Origin: Paenibacillus endoradicis
GTDB taxonomy: Bacteria > Bacillota > Bacilli > Paenibacillales > Paenibacillaceae
DNA length: 64,000 bases
Direction: 5' to 3'
Assembly (NCBI RefSeq): GCF_024721975.1
Contig: NZ_JANQBB010000002.1
Span: 62,001 to 126,000, forward strand
The number at the start of each line of letters is the position of its first letter. Position 1 is the stretch's first letter. This document shows positions 52,190 through 60,718 of this stretch, one piece after another. A model generated the notes under the pieces. That model saw only the letters and a program-made list of their open reading frames with translations. It was not told the DNA's origin and made no database searches. The position numbers and the translations under genes are program-made.

Positions 52190-54075
52190 GATTTAACCCC
52201 CTGATCCTTAAGAATTTCGTCTTCTTCAATATGGAATCCATGATCATCAATTAATGAACGAAGTCCCATACATCCGAAAGTAATAAGCAAGCCAATAATA
52301 CCTACTGCATGACCTACTGTAATGAAACCTAGTGTACCCCACTCTCCAGAGTACATAAATCCAAATCCTGTAGTAAACAAGCCGATACCCATAATAAATG
52401 GCAGAATAGATGCATTTGGCATATGAATTGGTCCAATTGGTTCAACTGGAGTCATTTCCGTATTACCTTCCATTTTTTCATGCCACCATGCATCATATCC
52501 ACGAACAAGTGGAGTTTGTGCAAAGTTATATTCAGGTGCTGGAGAAGAAATTGTCCACTCAAGTGTACGGCCATCTTCCCACGGATCATTCGCGCAACCT
52601 TTAGGTTGTCTGAATGTAATAATAATGTTGATTAGGAATAGGATTGTACCTACACCCATCAATAAAGCACCGATTGTACTAATGAAGTTTAAGTTATTGA
52701 AGCCCATACCATCTAGGTACTGCCATACTCGACGTTGCATACCAAGAAGTCCAAGGAAATGCTGAACGAAGAATGTCAGATGGAATCCAATATAGAATGT
52801 CCAGAACGTTACTTTACCTAATTTTTCGCTAAGCATACGTCCGAACATTTTTGGCCACCAGTAATGTAGACCAGCGAAGATACCCATAATTAAACCACCA
52901 ACGATGACGTAATGGAAATGGGCAACAACGAAGTAAGAGTCATGATACTGATAGTCAGCAGGCGCTGCTGAAAGCATTACACCAGTAACACCACCCATTA
53001 CGAATGTTGGTACGAAACCAATCGCATATAAGTTTGCTACCGTAAATCTAATCGAGCCGCCCCACATTGTAAATAGCCAGTTGAAGATCTTAATACCTGT
53101 TGGTACTGCAATCAACATCGTTGCTACAGAGAACAATGCATTTGCTACTGGTCCAAGACCAGTTGTAAACATATGATGGGCCCAAACCATGAAGCCTAGG
53201 AAACCGATCAAAATTGTAGCAAATACCATGGAACTGTAACCGAATAGACGTTTACGAGAGAATGTAGATATTACCTCGGAAATAATCCCGAACGCTGGTA
53301 GTATTAATATGTATACTTCTGGGTGACCAAAGATCCAGAACACATGCTCCCAAAGCACGACATTACCGCCGGCTTGTGGATTGAAGAAATTACCGCTAAA
53401 TAAGCGGTCAAACATTAATGCTGCTAGACCAACTGTAAGAGCTGGGAAAGCAAACAGAATTAGAGCTGATGTAATGAATGAAGCCCAAGTAAACATCGGC
53501 ATACGCATAAATGTCATACCTGGAGCACGCATATTGATAATGGTAGCTAGGAAGTTAATACCACCAATTAGCGTACCGATACCAGCAATTTGAAGTCCGA
53601 TAACATAGTAATCCGTTCCGTGATGCTCTGTAAACTGAGTTCCTGATAGTGGTGCATACATTGTCCACCCTGCATCAGGCACAGAACCTGCAATAAAGCT
53701 CACATTAAGTAAAAGTCCACCGAAGAAAAATGTCCAGAAACCTAGTGCGTTAAGGAATGGAAATGCAACGTCACGAGCTCCTAGCTGCAATGGAATAATA
53801 GCATTCATTAGAGCAAATATAATTGGCATTGCCGCCAAAAATATCATTGTAGTACCGTGCATCGTAATTAGCTCATTATAAAATTGTGCAGATACTACTT
53901 CAGACTGTGGAAACATTAGCTGAATACGAATTAGTATCGCTTCTAGTCCACCAACTAGGAAGAAAAATCCCCCTGCGATTAAATACAATATTCCAATCTT
54001 TTTATGATCAACCGTTGTAAGCCAGTCCATTAGACCAGTACGACGTTTAATCGCATGCGCATTAGCATGAGCCAA
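52186..54075 (-). CDS. ctaD: Cytochrome c oxidase subunit I
   Basis: The 629-residue catalytic subunit of a caa3-type oxidase, which reduces oxygen at a haem a3-CuB centre and pumps protons. ITMHGTTMIF holds a haem a ligand His, WEHVFWIFGHPEVYILILP the CuB His and the cross-linked Tyr region, and HDSYFVVAHFHYVIVGG the two remaining haem ligand His residues. Fourteen or so helices span the membrane; the C-terminal extension is usual for Bacillus-type enzymes. The start has AGGAGG upstream. Confidence 0.97.
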   Translation of the reverse strand: MAHANAHAIKRRTGLMDWLTTVDHKKIGILYLIAGGFFFLVGGLEAILIRIQLMFPQSEVVSAQFYNELITMHGTTMIFLAAMPIIFALMNAIIPLQLGARDVAFPFLNALGFWTFFFGGLLLNVSFIAGSVPDAGWTMYAPLSGTQFTEHHGTDYYVIGLQIAGIGTLIGGINFLATIINMRAPGMTFMRMPMFTWASFITSALILFAFPALTVGLAALMFDRLFSGNFFNPQAGGNVVLWEHVFWIFGHPEVYILILPAFGIISEVISTFSRKRLFGYSSMVFATILIGFLGFMVWAHHMFTTGLGPVANALFSVATMLIAVPTGIKIFNWLFTMWGGSIRFTVANLYAIGFVPTFVMGGVTGVMLSAAPADYQYHDSYFVVAHFHYVIVGGLIMGIFAGLHYWWPKMFGRMLSEKLGKVTFWTFYIGFHLTFFVQHFLGLLGMQRRVWQYLDGMGFNNLNFISTIGALLMGVGTILFLINIIITFRQPKGCANDPWEDGRTLEWTISSPAPEYNFAQTPLVRGYDAWWHEKMEGNTEMTPVEPIGPIHMPNASILPFIMGIGLFTTGFGFMYSGEWGTLGFITVGHAVGIIGLLITFGCMGLRSLIDDHGFHIEEDEILKDQGVKS

Positions 54076-54109
54076 GGTAGGTACCTCCTTTTACACCGAT
54101 GATTGTAAT

Positions 54110-55165
54110 TTATTCAAAGTCTAGCGTTAGATTAGTTAAGTATTCTGTAATACCCTTAAGTTCTGTTTCGGTAAGCGTGTACGCACCAGACATATGATTT
54201 CCTGGTTTGACTGCTTCAGGGTCTTTAATCCACTTGTATAAATTGTTATATACAGTGTCTTCATATTTATACTCTTTGTCGCCCTCTTCTACATTAACAA
54301 GAATACCAGCAACACTTTCACGTGAACCAACACCAGTTAAGTTAGGATATAGGCTTACTCCACCATCCTGACCAATTGCGTGACATGTTAAGCATTTGCT
54401 TTCGAATGCACTGGCAATTTCCGGATCAGTTGGAAGCGCTACAGCGCCAGTCATTGCAACTCCCCAACGCTCGAAGGAAGAAGGTTCAACTGCTTTTACT
54501 TTGAAATCCATCAAACCATGAGATGTTCCGCACAACTCTGCACATTTACCTAAGTAGACACCAGCTTTAGGTGCTGAGAAGTACATTTTGTTGACGTTTC
54601 CAGATGGGTTCGTATCAATCTTACCTGCTAATGAAGGAATCCAGAAGGAGTGTAATACGTCAGCTGTAGAAGCTTGAATAGAAATAACTCGATCCGTTGG
54701 TACAACTAACTCTTGAGCTGTTGTAATTCCTAGTTCAGGATAAGAAAATTCCCACCAGTATTGATGCGCAGTTACAATAACTTGTAATGCTTCTGGGTCT
54801 TTTGAATAATCTTCTGATAAATTAAATACTGATTTCAATGTTGGAACAGCTAGAAGAACTAGAATAATAATTGGAATAACTGTCCAAATAATTTCCAGTT
54901 TATGATTTCCTTCCACTTGCTTAGGAATCGTAGTGTCTCCCTTGCGTCTGCGGAATTTGATCAATACAATGATACAAATCGCAAACACTACTATAACAAC
55001 TAATGACATCATGGTAATGGAAATCTTCATCAAACTAAGTTGTTCTTGAGCAACAGGTCCTTGAGGATTAAGCGTTGACAAATCCTCTCTTCCGCAAGCT
55101 GACAGCACAAGCACTAACAAGGCCATCAGAGGCGCCAGGCGTTTTACAAATTGCCACCGTTTCAT
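54110..55165 (-). CDS. ctaC: Cytochrome c oxidase subunit II with fused cytochrome c
   Basis: A 351-residue lipoprotein subunit (VLSACGRED lipobox). Two membrane helices follow to about 105, then the CuA domain with HQYWWEFSYP, HSFWIPSLAGKID and CAELCGTSHGLM near 205-218. The C-terminal cytochrome c domain has CLTCHAIGQ near 258 and a Met ligand candidate in NHMSGAYTL. The fused cytochrome c defines the caa3 type. It is the first gene of ctaCDEFG; 34 bp separate it from ctaD. ctaA and ctaB are not in the window. Confidence 0.96.
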   Translation of the reverse strand: MKRWQFVKRLAPLMALLVLVLSACGREDLSTLNPQGPVAQEQLSLMKISITMMSLVVIVVFAICIIVLIKFRRRKGDTTIPKQVEGNHKLEIIWTVIPIIILVLLAVPTLKSVFNLSEDYSKDPEALQVIVTAHQYWWEFSYPELGITTAQELVVPTDRVISIQASTADVLHSFWIPSLAGKIDTNPSGNVNKMYFSAPKAGVYLGKCAELCGTSHGLMDFKVKAVEPSSFERWGVAMTGAVALPTDPEIASAFESKCLTCHAIGQDGGVSLYPNLTGVGSRESVAGILVNVEEGDKEYKYEDTVYNNLYKWIKDPEAVKPGNHMSGAYTLTETELKGITEYLTNLTLDFE

Positions 55166-55531
55166 TAATAATCAACCCCACTTTTGACGTTTTCACAGCA
55201 GCCTTATGTATGTGGCAAATAGCCTGCTGCGTATAACACAGATGTTTCACAAATATTGCATTCTAAATCACTTTATTAAATATAAAGTTGTGACAACCTT
55301 TTGTCAATGTTCCACAGGAAGTTCACAAATTGTTCTTAAAGCTGTCATATAATAATGAAACTCAAATAATTGGAATTTTATTACTTGATAGTAATATCCT
55401 TTTCTTACTTTGTATGCTAATAGTTAACGTTTCCATTTAGTATGGTCAATTATGTATGTCAAAGTGATGAATATTTCTAAGTTACTTAATGAAACAATAG
55501 GTGTATGTCAATTAATCGCTTGGAGGAGTTC
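55166..55531. promoter_or_regulatory. Divergent promoter region of ctaC and the YhcN-type gene
   Basis: This 366-bp gap holds two copies of a motif that reads ATTTGTGAA on the minus strand (55245-55254 and 55321-55330). It resembles the ResD-type box TTGTGAA, and redox control of cta genes by ResD is known in Bacillus. The copies are 76 bp apart, not in tandem, so the assignment is tentative. No other structure was seen. Confidence 0.3.
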
Positions 55532-56215
55532 ATGATGAGAAATATGAGGCAAATATTCGCATTGTGTTTCATTCTAATGCTACTTGTTGCAGGATGCAGT
55601 AGCGAGGTCGAACGTTACACTAAAAAATATGATAAGAGTGATTATGGGAGCTTACAAGCAAAGCAAACACAAAAAGGGAAAATGATCTCTTTCGGTACAA
55701 ATCATATTGACGATAATCAGCATATCAACAATTCCGTACAATTTAGTAAGAAGATATCAACTGCTCTTAGTTCAATTGCTGGAGTTGCAGACGCTCGAGT
55801 TTTCCTTACCGACAAAAACGCCTATGTTGCAGTCGTCCTTGATAATACAGGTAGAGGTTATGCCAAATCCAATAAATATATTACACAAGATACTTCGACT
55901 GACTCTAATATTGCTCCCAATACGATTACAAATAATCCATTCAAAAATTTCATATCAGTAAATGATAATACGCAATTAACCGATCCGTTCAAACAAACGA
56001 TAGCTGACAAAGTGTTTGAGCTAGCTCCTGAAGTAGAAGAGGTGCATACATCTGCTAATATAAAATTTATGTTCTATATGGATGAATTCGCTAAAGTCGC
56101 TTGGAGCAATGAGTCAATTGATACGTATTTGAAGCAGTTTAATATTCTCGTACAACATCAATTCGCTAATGGAATGATCATGCCTACCTCTTTGAATGAT
56201 TATAGGAATAAATAA
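55532..56215 (+). CDS. YhcN/YlaJ-family sporulation lipoprotein
   Basis: A 227-residue lipoprotein: a hydrophobic segment and lipobox LVAGCSSE (Cys near 22). The mature part has the family pattern of IAGVADARVFLTDKNAYVAVVL near 85-110 (SIAGVADARVFLTDKNAYVA) and ELAPEVEEVHTSANIKF near 170. Members occur in endospore formers and are linked to the spore inner membrane and germination. GGAGGAG lies 5 bases before the first of two adjacent ATG codons. It is monocistronic and divergent from ctaC. Confidence 0.88.
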   Translation: MMRNMRQIFALCFILMLLVAGCSSEVERYTKKYDKSDYGSLQAKQTQKGKMISFGTNHIDDNQHINNSVQFSKKISTALSSIAGVADARVFLTDKNAYVAVVLDNTGRGYAKSNKYITQDTSTDSNIAPNTITNNPFKNFISVNDNTQLTDPFKQTIADKVFELAPEVEEVHTSANIKFMFYMDEFAKVAWSNESIDTYLKQFNILVQHQFANGMIMPTSLNDYRNK

Positions 56216-56274
56216 CCTTTTTTTTCGAGTTTCTTCTATATAATAGAGAAATGCTTCATGAATAGATGAAACAA

Positions 56275-56308
56275 AGAGAAGAAGTAAGGAATTAACCTTG
56301 CTTCTTCT
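56275..56308 (-). terminator. Terminator overlapping the end of the DUF421 gene
   Basis: GAAGAAGCAAGG, inside the last codons, pairs with CCTTACTTCTTC after the stop codon (11 of 12), followed on the minus strand by TCTTTGTTTC. It lies between converging genes. Confidence 0.55.
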
Positions 56309-57095
56309 TTGCTTGTTGTTCCAGATATGCGATTGTTTGTAGCAATCCACGCTTTATGTCTTCTAGTTTCGTTTGTTCTGCTAATTGCTCACTTTGTAAA
56401 TTCACTTCAATAGCCCGTTTATCAAGTGTAAATAACGAAAGTGATTGGTCGATCGTGTACTGCGCAATAAATACGTCTTCGTATTTCAAATTTACAGTAT
56501 CTAATTGCTTCTTAAGCCATACCTCAGATATTCCATTACTTCTCATTGTTTCTAAATCCATTGAACCATCGACGATTAAAGTAATCGGCTCTTTCTCTGG
56601 TTCAATCGTCATGCCTAACATATTGGGCGTTAATGGATTAAAATCTTGTTTCAAAAACACACTTATATCTCCATTCGCTTCAATAGATGCACTTTCCACA
56701 TCAGATAACTTATAGACATCTTTGTTTCTTAAGCGTTGGAGCAGCTCTTCTACCGTATACCGCTCTTTGTGTAATGCATCCTTAAGGACGATGCCATTGG
56801 CAATTAGCGTTCTTCGATTCCCGTCAACAACTGAACGCGTTTTTTTGCTTTTAAGAGTCCAATATTCCAATAACATGGTAATCCCGACCCAAATAATTAA
56901 AGCAATGATGCCCAGACTCCACAACTTATCATCTTCCATTGCAATATAAGCAGCGATATTTCCGATACTTATGCCGGAAATATATCCGAACAATGATATT
57001 TCTGAAAGTTGGCGCTTACCCAGCATCTTTGTAAGGATAAACATTACTAATAGAGCTATTAGTGTCCGATATGTAAGTTCAAATACGTCATTCAT
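56292..57095 (-). CDS. DUF421 (YetF/YrbG-like) membrane protein
   Basis: A 267-residue protein with three N-terminal membrane helices (YRTLIALLVMFILTKMLG; IGNIAAYIAM; LGIIALIIWVGITMLLEYW) and a C-terminal cytoplasmic domain. GKRQLSEISLFGYISGISIGNIAA and VVDGNRRTLIANGIVLKDALHKERYTVEELLQRLR are hallmarks of this Bacillus family, some members of which are in the spore membrane (SpoVA-associated 5TM-like proteins). The biochemical role is not established. GAGGGAGG precedes ATG 57095; a longer frame to 57158 would run into the repeat array and has no ribosome site. C-terminal 40 residues are Lys/Gln rich. Confidence 0.88.
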   Translation of the reverse strand: MNDVFELTYRTLIALLVMFILTKMLGKRQLSEISLFGYISGISIGNIAAYIAMEDDKLWSLGIIALIIWVGITMLLEYWTLKSKKTRSVVDGNRRTLIANGIVLKDALHKERYTVEELLQRLRNKDVYKLSDVESASIEANGDISVFLKQDFNPLTPNMLGMTIEPEKEPITLIVDGSMDLETMRSNGISEVWLKKQLDTVNLKYEDVFIAQYTIDQSLSLFTLDKRAIEVNLQSEQLAEQTKLEDIKRGLLQTIAYLEQQAKKKQG

Positions 57096-57149
57096 GGTGA
57101 TCCCTCCCTCAAATAGTATTGCCATTGGTTGGGAAGAAATACATGAGAG

Positions 57150-57710
57150 GTAGTTCAAAAAGCGGACTTTGATAACGTTGATTGACTTAGTAGGTTATTC
57201 GACATCGAAGATGAAGCGAACTTGGAAAGTCCGGTACGCGTGTACCTACTACGTACACTTGCGTTTCCTCCTTTCTCAAGTAGCGCTCCATCTTCTCGGT
57301 TCTTAAAGCCCACTTTTTGTACCTTTATTGGAATTTGTAGTTCAAAAAGCGGACTTTGATAACGTTGATTGACTTAGTAGGTTTTTCGACATCGAATATG
57401 AAGCTAACTTGGAAAGTCCGGTACGCGTGTACCTACTACGTACACTTGCGTTTCCTCCTTCCTCAAGTAGCGCTCCATCTTCTCGGTTCTTAAAGCCCAC
57501 TTTTTGAACCTTTATTGGAATTTGTAGTTCAAAAAGCGGACTTTGATAACGTTGATTGACTTAGTAGGTTTTTCGACATCGAATATGAAGCTAACTTGGA
57601 AAGTCCGGTACGCGTGTACCTACTACGTACACTTGCGTTTCCTCCTTCCTCAAGTAGCGCTCCATCTTCTTAACTTGCGAAAGCCCACTTTATGAACCTC
57701 TAGTTGAAGA
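57150..57710. repeat. Three tandem 187-bp fold-back repeat elements
   Basis: Units start at 57150, 57337 and 57524, an exact 187-bp period. Units 2 and 3 are almost identical, unit 1 slightly changed. Each holds a core of about 170 bp with imperfect terminal inverted repeats: GTTCAAAAAGCGGACTTT at the left, and AAAGCCCACTTTTTGAAC at the right (16 of 18 pairing). Inside is GGTAC-GCGT-GTACC, then CTACGTACAC and a purine-poor CCTCCTT block. No open frame of note lies inside. A diverged copy is at 3877-4089. Confidence 0.85.
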
Positions 57711-57714
57711 GGAA

Positions 57715-57813
57715 GTTCAAAAAGTGGGCTTTCATTAAAAGATGTAGTTCAATACATTCATCGTGATCACGATGAGTACGTTAAAGTAGACTATTCGGCA
57801 TCGAATAGTCTAC
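57715..57813. repeat. Truncated fourth repeat end followed by two perfect palindromes
   Basis: A further left end, GTTCAAAAAGTGGGCTTTC, starts at 57715 and can pair with the right end of unit 3 (57680-57697). It is followed by TCATCGTGATCACGATGA (57758-57775) and GTAGACTATTCG-GCAT-CGAATAGTCTAC (57786-57813), both perfect palindromes. The latter lies 15 bp after the copZ stop and may serve as its terminator; TTTAACG follows on the minus strand. Confidence 0.6.
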
Positions 57814-57827
57814 GAAGTTAACTTTAA

Positions 57828-58031
57828 TTATTGTACGACATCGTAGCCTTGATCTTCGATAGCTTCAACGATCGCTTTTGTATTCACTTTAGCCTCATCA
57901 AATTTCACAGTTACTTTCTTACTAGCAAGATCTACAGTTCCCTCTGCTCCTATTGATTGCAAAGCTTTCTCTACTGAATTTACACAGTGTCCACAGCTCA
58001 TTCCATCAACTTTCAATACTACTTCACTCAT
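57828..58031 (-). CDS. copZ: Copper chaperone CopZ
   Basis: A 67-residue heavy-metal-associated (HMA) domain protein. MSCGHCVNSVEKAL holds the Cu(I)-binding CxxC motif at residues 13-16. The ferredoxin-like fold is completed by TVKFDEAKVNTKAIVEAIEDQGYDV. It carries cytoplasmic Cu(I) to the copper-exporting ATPase. It follows csoR by 15 bp, but the copA ATPase gene expected with it is not in the window; the repeat array lies where it might have been. Confidence 0.96.
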   Translation of the reverse strand: MSEVVLKVDGMSCGHCVNSVEKALQSIGAEGTVDLASKKVTVKFDEAKVNTKAIVEAIEDQGYDVVQ

Positions 58032-58046
58032 TATATTCTCTCCTCT

Positions 58047-58415
58047 TTACTTCATTAATTTGGCTACTGTTACGAGTAGTTCGTCAATTACTTCATGCTC
58101 ACCAGCTTCAATTCGGTCAACAATGCAGCTTTTCATATGAGCTTCTAATAACAATTTGGCAGTACTACCAAGTGCAGATTGTGCAGCAGAAATCTGGTTC
58201 AACACATCATCGCAATACGTATCTTTCTCGATCATTGATTTAATACCACGTATTTGACCTTCAATTCTATTCAATCTAGATACAAGCTTTCGCTTTTCTT
58301 CATTAGAATGGTGACTATTTCGAGCTGAGGAATGACAACTATCTGAATTTCCAGCACAATGATTGTCATTATTCTCACCTATTGTTGAAATTTCATCCGC
58401 ATCTTCTTTGTCCAT
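58047..58415 (-). CDS. csoR: Copper-sensing transcriptional repressor CsoR
   Basis: A 122-residue DUF156 protein. RLNRIEGQIRG, the Cys in TYCDDVLNQIS, and the His and Cys in EAHMKSCIVDRI form the C-H-C Cu(I) site. The N-terminal 45 residues are rich in His, Cys and acidic residues (DNHCAGNSDSCHSSARNSHH) and may bind extra metal. It is first in the csoR-copZ operon. The palindrome TACCTCCCTAGGGTA overlaps its ribosome site, so autoregulation is likely. Confidence 0.95.
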   Translation of the reverse strand: MDKEDADEISTIGENNDNHCAGNSDSCHSSARNSHHSNEEKRKLVSRLNRIEGQIRGIKSMIEKDTYCDDVLNQISAAQSALGSTAKLLLEAHMKSCIVDRIEAGEHEVIDELLVTVAKLMK

Positions 58416-58422
58416 TATAAAA

Positions 58423-58437
58423 TACCTCCCTAGGGTA
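58423..58437. promoter_or_regulatory. CsoR operator overlapping the csoR ribosome site
   Basis: TACCTCCCTAGGGTA is a GC-tract pseudo-palindrome of the type bound by CsoR (TACC-x-x-x-x-x-GGGTA). The GGGAGG within it, on the minus strand, is also the ribosome-binding site of csoR, 9 bases from the ATG. Confidence 0.65.
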
Positions 58438-58529
58438 CATTATTACTCTTAACTATAGCAGTTTATATAGTCACTGTAAAGAAGCTTAGTGTTTGTTGAT
58501 ATTCACTAATTTTAACAAAAAAATCACTT

Positions 58530-58543
58530 TGAAAGCGCTATTG
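58530..58543. promoter_or_regulatory. Weak cre-like site before the glycerophosphodiesterase gene
   Basis: TGAAAGCGCTATTG matches 9 of the 12 fixed cre positions, with a perfect left half. It is 50 bp upstream of the gene start. The poor right half makes it uncertain. Confidence 0.3.
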
Positions 58544-58593
58544 TATATGATACGATTCACCTAACAAACTTAATTATTGAGGAGCTTATACAG

Positions 58594-59322
58594 ATGATAA
58601 TAAATTACGCACATCGTGGAGCAAGTGGATATTGCCCAGAAAATACTATGGCTTCATTCATTAAAGCAATTGAACTTGGTGCAACAGGAATCGAGACAGA
58701 TGTTCAGATGACGTCAGATGGTCAACTTGTGCTCATTCATGATGAAAATTTATTACGAACAACAGGTATCGATAAGTATGTTAAAGATGTCACATTAGCA
58801 GAAATAAAGCAACTAGACGCTGGTTCATGGTTCAATGAAAGCTTCTCAGCAGAAAAAATTCCTACTTTAGATGAATTGATGCAACTTGCAAAGCAATCAA
58901 ACATTAAATTGAATATTGAGATCAAAAGTGGCGTTTTTATCTATCATGGAATTGAACAAAAAGTCATTGATAAAATCTATGAATTTGAATTACAGCATGA
59001 TGTTATTATCTCTAACTTCAATCATTACTCATTAGCACTTTGCAAACAAATTGATCCAGCGATTACTACAGGTATTCTTTATATGGAGGGCTTATATCAA
59101 CCTTGGGATTATGCTGCAACCTTACTAGCGGATGCATTACATGCTCCTCGTTATGCAGTTTTACCAGAATGGGTAGAAGCAGCAAAGCAAAACGGAAAAA
59201 TTTACAATGTGTGGACTGTTAATAATGAGCAAGAAATGAAGAACTTCGTTGCTGCTGGTGTAGCAGGTATTATTACCAATTATCCTGATCGCTTACATCA
59301 AATTTTACAAGGAAAGGACTAA
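58594..59322 (+). CDS. Glycerophosphodiester phosphodiesterase
   Basis: A 242-residue cytoplasmic GDPD enzyme that splits glycerophosphodiesters into glycerol-3-phosphate and an alcohol. The family start HRGASGYCPENTMASFIKAIELGATGIETDVQMTSDGQLVLIHD is present in order: catalytic HRG and EN, EtD (metal), and the HD acid/base His. LNIEIKSG and the final NVWTVNNEQEM with GVAGIITNYPDRL fit a TIM barrel. No signal peptide, so the substrate is imported or internal. GAGGAGC is 9 bases upstream. The MFS gene follows after 4 bp. Confidence 0.94.
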   Translation: MIINYAHRGASGYCPENTMASFIKAIELGATGIETDVQMTSDGQLVLIHDENLLRTTGIDKYVKDVTLAEIKQLDAGSWFNESFSAEKIPTLDELMQLAKQSNIKLNIEIKSGVFIYHGIEQKVIDKIYEFELQHDVIISNFNHYSLALCKQIDPAITTGILYMEGLYQPWDYAATLLADALHAPRYAVLPEWVEAAKQNGKIYNVWTVNNEQEMKNFVAAGVAGIITNYPDRLHQILQGKD

Positions 59323-59326
59323 CTCT

Positions 59327-60592
59327 ATGAGAAAAACTTGGCTGCTTGGCTTTGGATTTTTCAGCATTAGTTTAACCTGGGGGTTGTACAATGCATTTAT
59401 TCCACTTTTTTTAGACAACTATGTTGTAAAAAGTGCCATGATAGTCGGATTTTTAATGACGATAGATAATTATTTCGGATTATTTCTGCAGCCACTAATT
59501 GGACGGAAAAGTGATAAGACAGATACCCGAATAGGAAAACGAATGCCATTTCTTCTTATAGGAATGCCACTTGCCGCCATATTCTGTGCATTAATACCAA
59601 TGAGTACTAGCTTTTCGTTATTAATTTTATTCATGGTGCTCATGAATCTATCGATGAGTCTCTATCGTTCTCCAACAGTATCTCTCATGCCAGATATTAC
59701 TGAACCAAGTAAGCGCACGCAAGCTAATGGGATTATTAATTTAATGGGTGGTATTGGTTCTATATTTGCCTTCACTGTAGGTTCCAAATTGTATGATCAA
59801 CATATCGCATTGCCCTTCTTAACTTCCTCTGTTCTAACATTAATGAGTTTAGTTATACTGATGGTATTCATTCGTGAACGTCGAGATGCACTTGAATATG
59901 TACCTCTTACTCCGCAGAAGCATGAAATAGTAAGCCAAGAGCGTGTATGGGGCAGAGCTCATATATTGCTTCGACAAGCGAAGAAAGAACTATCCACTTA
60001 CAAACAAGAATGGACATTGCCAACGATTTTCTTACTTGGCGCAATATACTTTTGGTTTTTCTCTTATCAAGGCATTGAGGCGTTATTCACATTATATGGA
60101 AGAAAAGAACTTGATCTAACGGATACAGAAGCATCTTTCTCTCTTGCCTTTTTTTCTTTGTCATTTGTCGTTGCAGCCATTCCAGCAGGGTACTTAGGAC
60201 ATAAATACGGTAAAAAAAGTACCATTATGTTTGGAGTAGTCGGATTAATCATCGTTTTCTCTGCTATTTCGTTGGTAGATTCTCTGCTGACATTAAGAAT
60301 TTTATTGTTAATTGGCGGGATTTTCTGGGCACTAATTAACATTAACTCCTACCCATTCGTTATAGCACTAGGTAAAGAGAGTAGTATTGGTACTCGAACA
60401 GGTATCTACTATATCGCGTCGTCATTAGCAGCACTATCTTCTCCACCTTTGATGGGTCTTATTGTCGATTTATTTGGCTACTCTTATCTGTTCTATGCAG
60501 CATCTGGTGGTATGGTTATTGCTCTGTTCTTCCTGTTCGGAGTGAAAGATCAAGGTCATACTAAACGAACAACAATACATGCTTCTATGTAA
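59327..60592 (+). CDS. MFS transporter, SLC45/GPH-like
   Basis: A 421-residue transporter with 12 predicted helices. It has the long cytoplasmic loop between helices 6 and 7 (about residues 185-225) and conserved charged loop GRKSDKTDTRIGKRMPFLLIGMPLAA, which resembles sucrose-type SLC45 and related carriers. It is 4 bp after the glycerophosphodiesterase gene, so the pair may take up and hydrolyse a glycerophosphodiester or a related glycoside. The substrate is not known from sequence. Confidence 0.85.
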   Translation: MRKTWLLGFGFFSISLTWGLYNAFIPLFLDNYVVKSAMIVGFLMTIDNYFGLFLQPLIGRKSDKTDTRIGKRMPFLLIGMPLAAIFCALIPMSTSFSLLILFMVLMNLSMSLYRSPTVSLMPDITEPSKRTQANGIINLMGGIGSIFAFTVGSKLYDQHIALPFLTSSVLTLMSLVILMVFIRERRDALEYVPLTPQKHEIVSQERVWGRAHILLRQAKKELSTYKQEWTLPTIFLLGAIYFWFFSYQGIEALFTLYGRKELDLTDTEASFSLAFFSLSFVVAAIPAGYLGHKYGKKSTIMFGVVGLIIVFSAISLVDSLLTLRILLLIGGIFWALININSYPFVIALGKESSIGTRTGIYYIASSLAALSSPPLMGLIVDLFGYSYLFYAASGGMVIALFFLFGVKDQGHTKRTTIHASM

Positions 60593-60663
60593 TCTTCACA
60601 TTATAAATATTCAACATTATAGACAGATTAGGAGGATCATCTAACTTCTTCAACTGCTATAAC

Positions 60664-60711
60664 AAAAAAAGGATGATATCGCATTTTCAATCTGCGATAT
60701 CATCCTTTTTT
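60664..60711. terminator. Bidirectional terminator between converging genes
   Basis: GGATGATATCGCA and TGCGATATCATCC form a perfect 13-bp stem with A-run and T-run flanks, serving the MFS gene (+) and the YitT gene (-). Confidence 0.92.
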
Positions 60712-60718
60712 GTTTGCA

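Noticed and set aside
57150..57710. Tandem repeats as a CRISPR array
   Set aside because: The 187-bp units are joined directly with no short unique spacers, no cas genes are present, and the period is far too long.
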